7,168 bases of DNA from Bacteroidota bacterium. GTDB lineage: Bacteria; Bacteroidota; Bacteroidia; Bacteroidales; B39-G9. Shown here piece by piece: positions 4,745-7,168 of this stretch. The DNA lies in assembly GCA_003648455.1 (NCBI GenBank), contig QMPG01000158.1, positions 1 through 7,168 on the forward strand. Direction: 5' to 3'. Both the position numbers and the translations under genes were made by a program. The notes beneath the pieces were generated by a model. It made no database searches. It had not been told where the DNA came from and saw nothing but the letters and a program-made list of their open reading frames with translations. The stretch's first letter is position 1, and the number at the start of each line of letters is the position of its first letter.

Positions 4745-7081
4745 CTAAAAAACAAAACTATAAGAAATTGATGGTATTATAGGGAACAGACTATATTGCT
4801 TTAATACTCTTCTATTATTACCATAATCTTCTTCAAAACCTAAGAAAAACGGATTTTGTCTGTTATAAGCATTATATACTCCAACACTCCATGTTCGTTT
4901 ACCCCATTTTTTTTGTTTATGAAAATTAGCACTAAAATCTAAACGATGATAAGCTGCCATTCTATATCCATTACGTTTTTCATAATGCTCAACATATTCA
5001 TAACCATAATCGGTTTTAACAACATACTGTTCGGTTGCCAGAGTAATGGCGTTACCCGTTCCATAAACCCATGTTAATCCAAAATCAATATTATCGTTTA
5101 ATTTATGAGTTATAACAATACTAATATCATGTCGTCGGTCATATTTATATGGATAAATTTCTCCAAAGCTAACTCCTTCAAATCTACGATTTGACCACGA
5201 CAATGTATAGCCAATCCAACCGGCTGTTTTCCCAACTTTTTTTTGTACAAAAAACTCTGCACCATAAGACCATCCTTCACCCTGAATAATTTTATCTTCC
5301 CAATCATTTGTCATAGAAAAGAAGCTTGCACCTTCTTTATATTCAATTAAATTAGTCATTTCTTTATAAAAACCTTCTACGCTTATGTTAATATCATCGG
5401 TTACAGCATAAGAAGTACCAAGAGCATATTGAATTGATTTTTGGGGTTTAATATTGTCGGTAACAGGTAACCATAAATCTGTTGGCATACTCATTGACGA
5501 ATTTGTGAGCAGTAATAAATACTGGTTCATTTGTGAATATGCTGCTTTTACTGATATTTTCTCATTAATTAAGTATCTAACAGATAAACGAGGCTGAATA
5601 GAGTGATAAAATTTATCTTTAACATAAAAACCTGAATAATGAAGACCAATATTTGCTTTAAGATTACCGGTAATTTTAATATCATCTTCAACATAAGCTG
5701 CAAATTCGTTTGAATAAATTGCATTATTACCAAAGGTTGTATCAACAGATACTTCATCGGCAGAAAATTTAAATGCACTTACTCCGGGATTAAAAGTATG
5801 ATATATATTATTTACTCCAAACCGGATATAATGATTTGTGTTTGGAATATAATCGAAATCAATTTTTCCTGCAACATCATCAATTCCTGAAGTATAATCA
5901 ACCTTGAAATGTTCTGTTGATGTTGGGTTCGTTTGTTTTTCAAGCATTTCAATACCTGTTAGGAAATTATATTCACTATAGGTTAAAGTTGTATTGCTAA
6001 ATAACTTATTATTTATAATATAGTTCCATCGAAGAGCTGTTGTTATATTCCCCCAGTGAAGATCCATATTATTTTCAAAGCTATCTCCACCATCACTGTC
6101 TTTAATTTTATTATATGCCTTATCTCTTCCCATATATGAGCTTAAATATAATCGACTTTTATCAGAAAATTTATGATTTATTTTAGCGTTTAAATCATAA
6201 AAATAATAACCGGCTACAAATTTATCATATCCATTTCTTTTAGCTGTATACTTTATTATTGGTTGAGTCAGAATATCAATATATGTTCGTCGCCCAGAAA
6301 TAATAAACGACGTTTTATCATTTACAATTGGTCCCTCAAGTGTTAATTTTGATGATATTATTCCCACAGAGCCTTCACCTTTAAATTCCTTGTTGTTTCC
6401 TTCTTTCATCTTAATATCGAGAACCGACGATAATCGACCGCCATAACGTGCAGGGAAAGCCCCTTTGACTAATGAAAGACTTTGAACTGCATCTGCATTA
6501 AAAACTGAAAAGAAACCAAAAAGATGATTTGCATTATAAACAGGCACTCCGTCTAATAAAATTAAATTTTGATCGGGTCCTCCACCTCTAACATACAATC
6601 CGCTCATTCCTTCTCCACCTGATTGAACTCCGGGCAATAACTGAATACTTTTAATAATATCAACTTCACCCATCAGCACAGGAAGCGATTTGATTGTTTG
6701 TATGGGAATTTCAGCCACACTCATTCGCGTGCTTTTGACTTGTGTCTTTGCATTATCTAAAACCAATACTTCTTTTAACTCAATAGATGGATTAAGTGAG
6801 AGATTTATTACTGTATCGCTGTTCAAAAAAAATTCTTTTTGTATCGATTGGTAGCCAACATACGAAACTGTAAATTTAATCTTTCCGTTAGGTAATGTTA
6901 AGCTATAAAAACCATAATAATTTGAAACTGTTCCTTTATATGTTAATTCATCATAGATATTTGCACCAAGCAATTTTTCACCTGTTTTTACATCTTCAAC
7001 TGTTCCGCTTATTGTATATGTTTGTGAAAAAATTTTTCCAAAAAGTAAACTAAAAAATAAAGTCGTTATTAAATACTTCAT
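4745..7081 (-). CDS. TonB-dependent outer-membrane receptor, DUF4249-associated
   Basis: This 778-residue outer-membrane receptor would take up a ligand using energy passed from TonB-ExbB-ExbD. Residues 1 to about 19 are a signal peptide (MKYLITTLFFSLLFGKIFS). Residues about 22-102 are a carboxypeptidase-regulatory-like beta-sandwich (SGTVEDVKTGEKLLGANIY, then GFYSLTLPNG and VSYVGY), the usual N-terminal extension of Bacteroidota receptors. ELKEVLV (101-107) precedes the plug, roughly 115-228, with LYVRGGGPDQNLILLDGVPV (162-181) and GAFPARYGGRLSSVLDI (207-223). The rest is a 22-strand-type barrel ending in the aromatic FVF expected for assembly by BAM. It appears full length and intact. It is shorter than typical SusC proteins, and no SusD gene follows; a DUF4249 lipoprotein follows instead. 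The gene leads the operon; only 87 bases of upstream DNA are in the window. A weak box, ATTGTTTG on the minus strand at 7107-7114, matches TAnnTTTG only in part. The ligand is unknown. Confidence 0.93.
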   Translation of the reverse strand: MKYLITTLFFSLLFGKIFSQTYTISGTVEDVKTGEKLLGANIYDELTYKGTVSNYYGFYSLTLPNGKIKFTVSYVGYQSIQKEFFLNSDTVINLSLNPSIELKEVLVLDNAKTQVKSTRMSVAEIPIQTIKSLPVLMGEVDIIKSIQLLPGVQSGGEGMSGLYVRGGGPDQNLILLDGVPVYNANHLFGFFSVFNADAVQSLSLVKGAFPARYGGRLSSVLDIKMKEGNNKEFKGEGSVGIISSKLTLEGPIVNDKTSFIISGRRTYIDILTQPIIKYTAKRNGYDKFVAGYYFYDLNAKINHKFSDKSRLYLSSYMGRDKAYNKIKDSDGGDSFENNMDLHWGNITTALRWNYIINNKLFSNTTLTYSEYNFLTGIEMLEKQTNPTSTEHFKVDYTSGIDDVAGKIDFDYIPNTNHYIRFGVNNIYHTFNPGVSAFKFSADEVSVDTTFGNNAIYSNEFAAYVEDDIKITGNLKANIGLHYSGFYVKDKFYHSIQPRLSVRYLINEKISVKAAYSQMNQYLLLLTNSSMSMPTDLWLPVTDNIKPQKSIQYALGTSYAVTDDINISVEGFYKEMTNLIEYKEGASFFSMTNDWEDKIIQGEGWSYGAEFFVQKKVGKTAGWIGYTLSWSNRRFEGVSFGEIYPYKYDRRHDISIVITHKLNDNIDFGLTWVYGTGNAITLATEQYVVKTDYGYEYVEHYEKRNGYRMAAYHRLDFSANFHKQKKWGKRTWSVGVYNAYNRQNPFFLGFEEDYGNNRRVLKQYSLFPIIPSISYSFVF

Positions 7082-7134
7082 ATAAAAAAAATTATTCTAT
7101 TAAATTCAAACAATTAAAAAACTTGATACTACTC

Positions 7135-7168
7135 CGAAAAAATGTTTTTCGTCATTGCGAACGTAGTG
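7135..7168. repeat. Hairpin plus edge of a likely dispersed repeat
   Basis: CGAAAAA (7135-7141) and TTTTTCG (7145-7151) form a perfect 7-bp stem with a 3-base loop. It runs directly into CGTCATTGCGAACGTAGTG (7150-7168) at the window edge. I recall TCATTGCGAACGxAGTG, usually continued by AAGCAATC, as an abundant intergenic repeat in Bacteroidota. The window ends before this can be confirmed. Confidence 0.45.

Noticed and set aside
5110..5778. Two short minus-strand frames at 5110-5307 and 5569-5778
   Set aside because: They are alternative frames within the intact receptor gene.
4745..7081. SusC/SusD polysaccharide utilisation locus
   Set aside because: The partner lipoprotein matches DUF4249, not SusD, the receptor is shorter than typical SusC, and no glycan-acting enzyme is present.

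Overview
This window is AT-rich DNA with five confidently recognised protein genes. It almost certainly comes from a member of the Bacteroidota. The reasons are the paired TonB-dependent receptor and DUF4249 lipoprotein, the DUF2027-Smr fusion, a long-form QueA-like enzyme, promoter boxes of the Bacteroidota type TAnnTTTG, start codons without a clear Shine-Dalgarno sequence, and intergenic repeats of kinds I recall as common in this phylum. Genus cannot be told from this sequence.

Layout from left to right. Positions 1-353 hold no convincing gene. They contain a dense cluster of palindromes and inverted repeats (1-255), with a GC-rich island near 57-103. Then come two minus-strand genes: a beta-class carbonic anhydrase (354-1046) and, upstream of it, a DUF2027 plus Smr-domain protein (1307-2368). 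The 260 bases between them are mostly a 96-bp tandem repeat whose units carry inverted arms. A compact divergent promoter region (2369-2437) separates the Smr gene from a plus-strand queA-like gene (2438-3658). Downstream of queA a 115-bp convergent gap holds two heptanucleotide repeat arrays. Then a minus-strand two-gene operon follows: an outer-membrane TonB-dependent receptor (4745-7081) followed by a DUF4249 lipoprotein (3774-4718). The right edge cuts into what looks like another dispersed repeat.

The receptor and lipoprotein very probably work together at the outer membrane, taking up an unknown ligand by TonB-driven transport. The other three genes are housekeeping-like: CO2/bicarbonate interconversion, a presumed nucleic-acid-linked Smr protein, and tRNA queuosine modification. 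They show no obvious joint pathway. Nothing here is a clear new defence or mobile system. The most interesting material is non-coding: the back-to-back promoters at 2402-2419 and the repeat families between genes.
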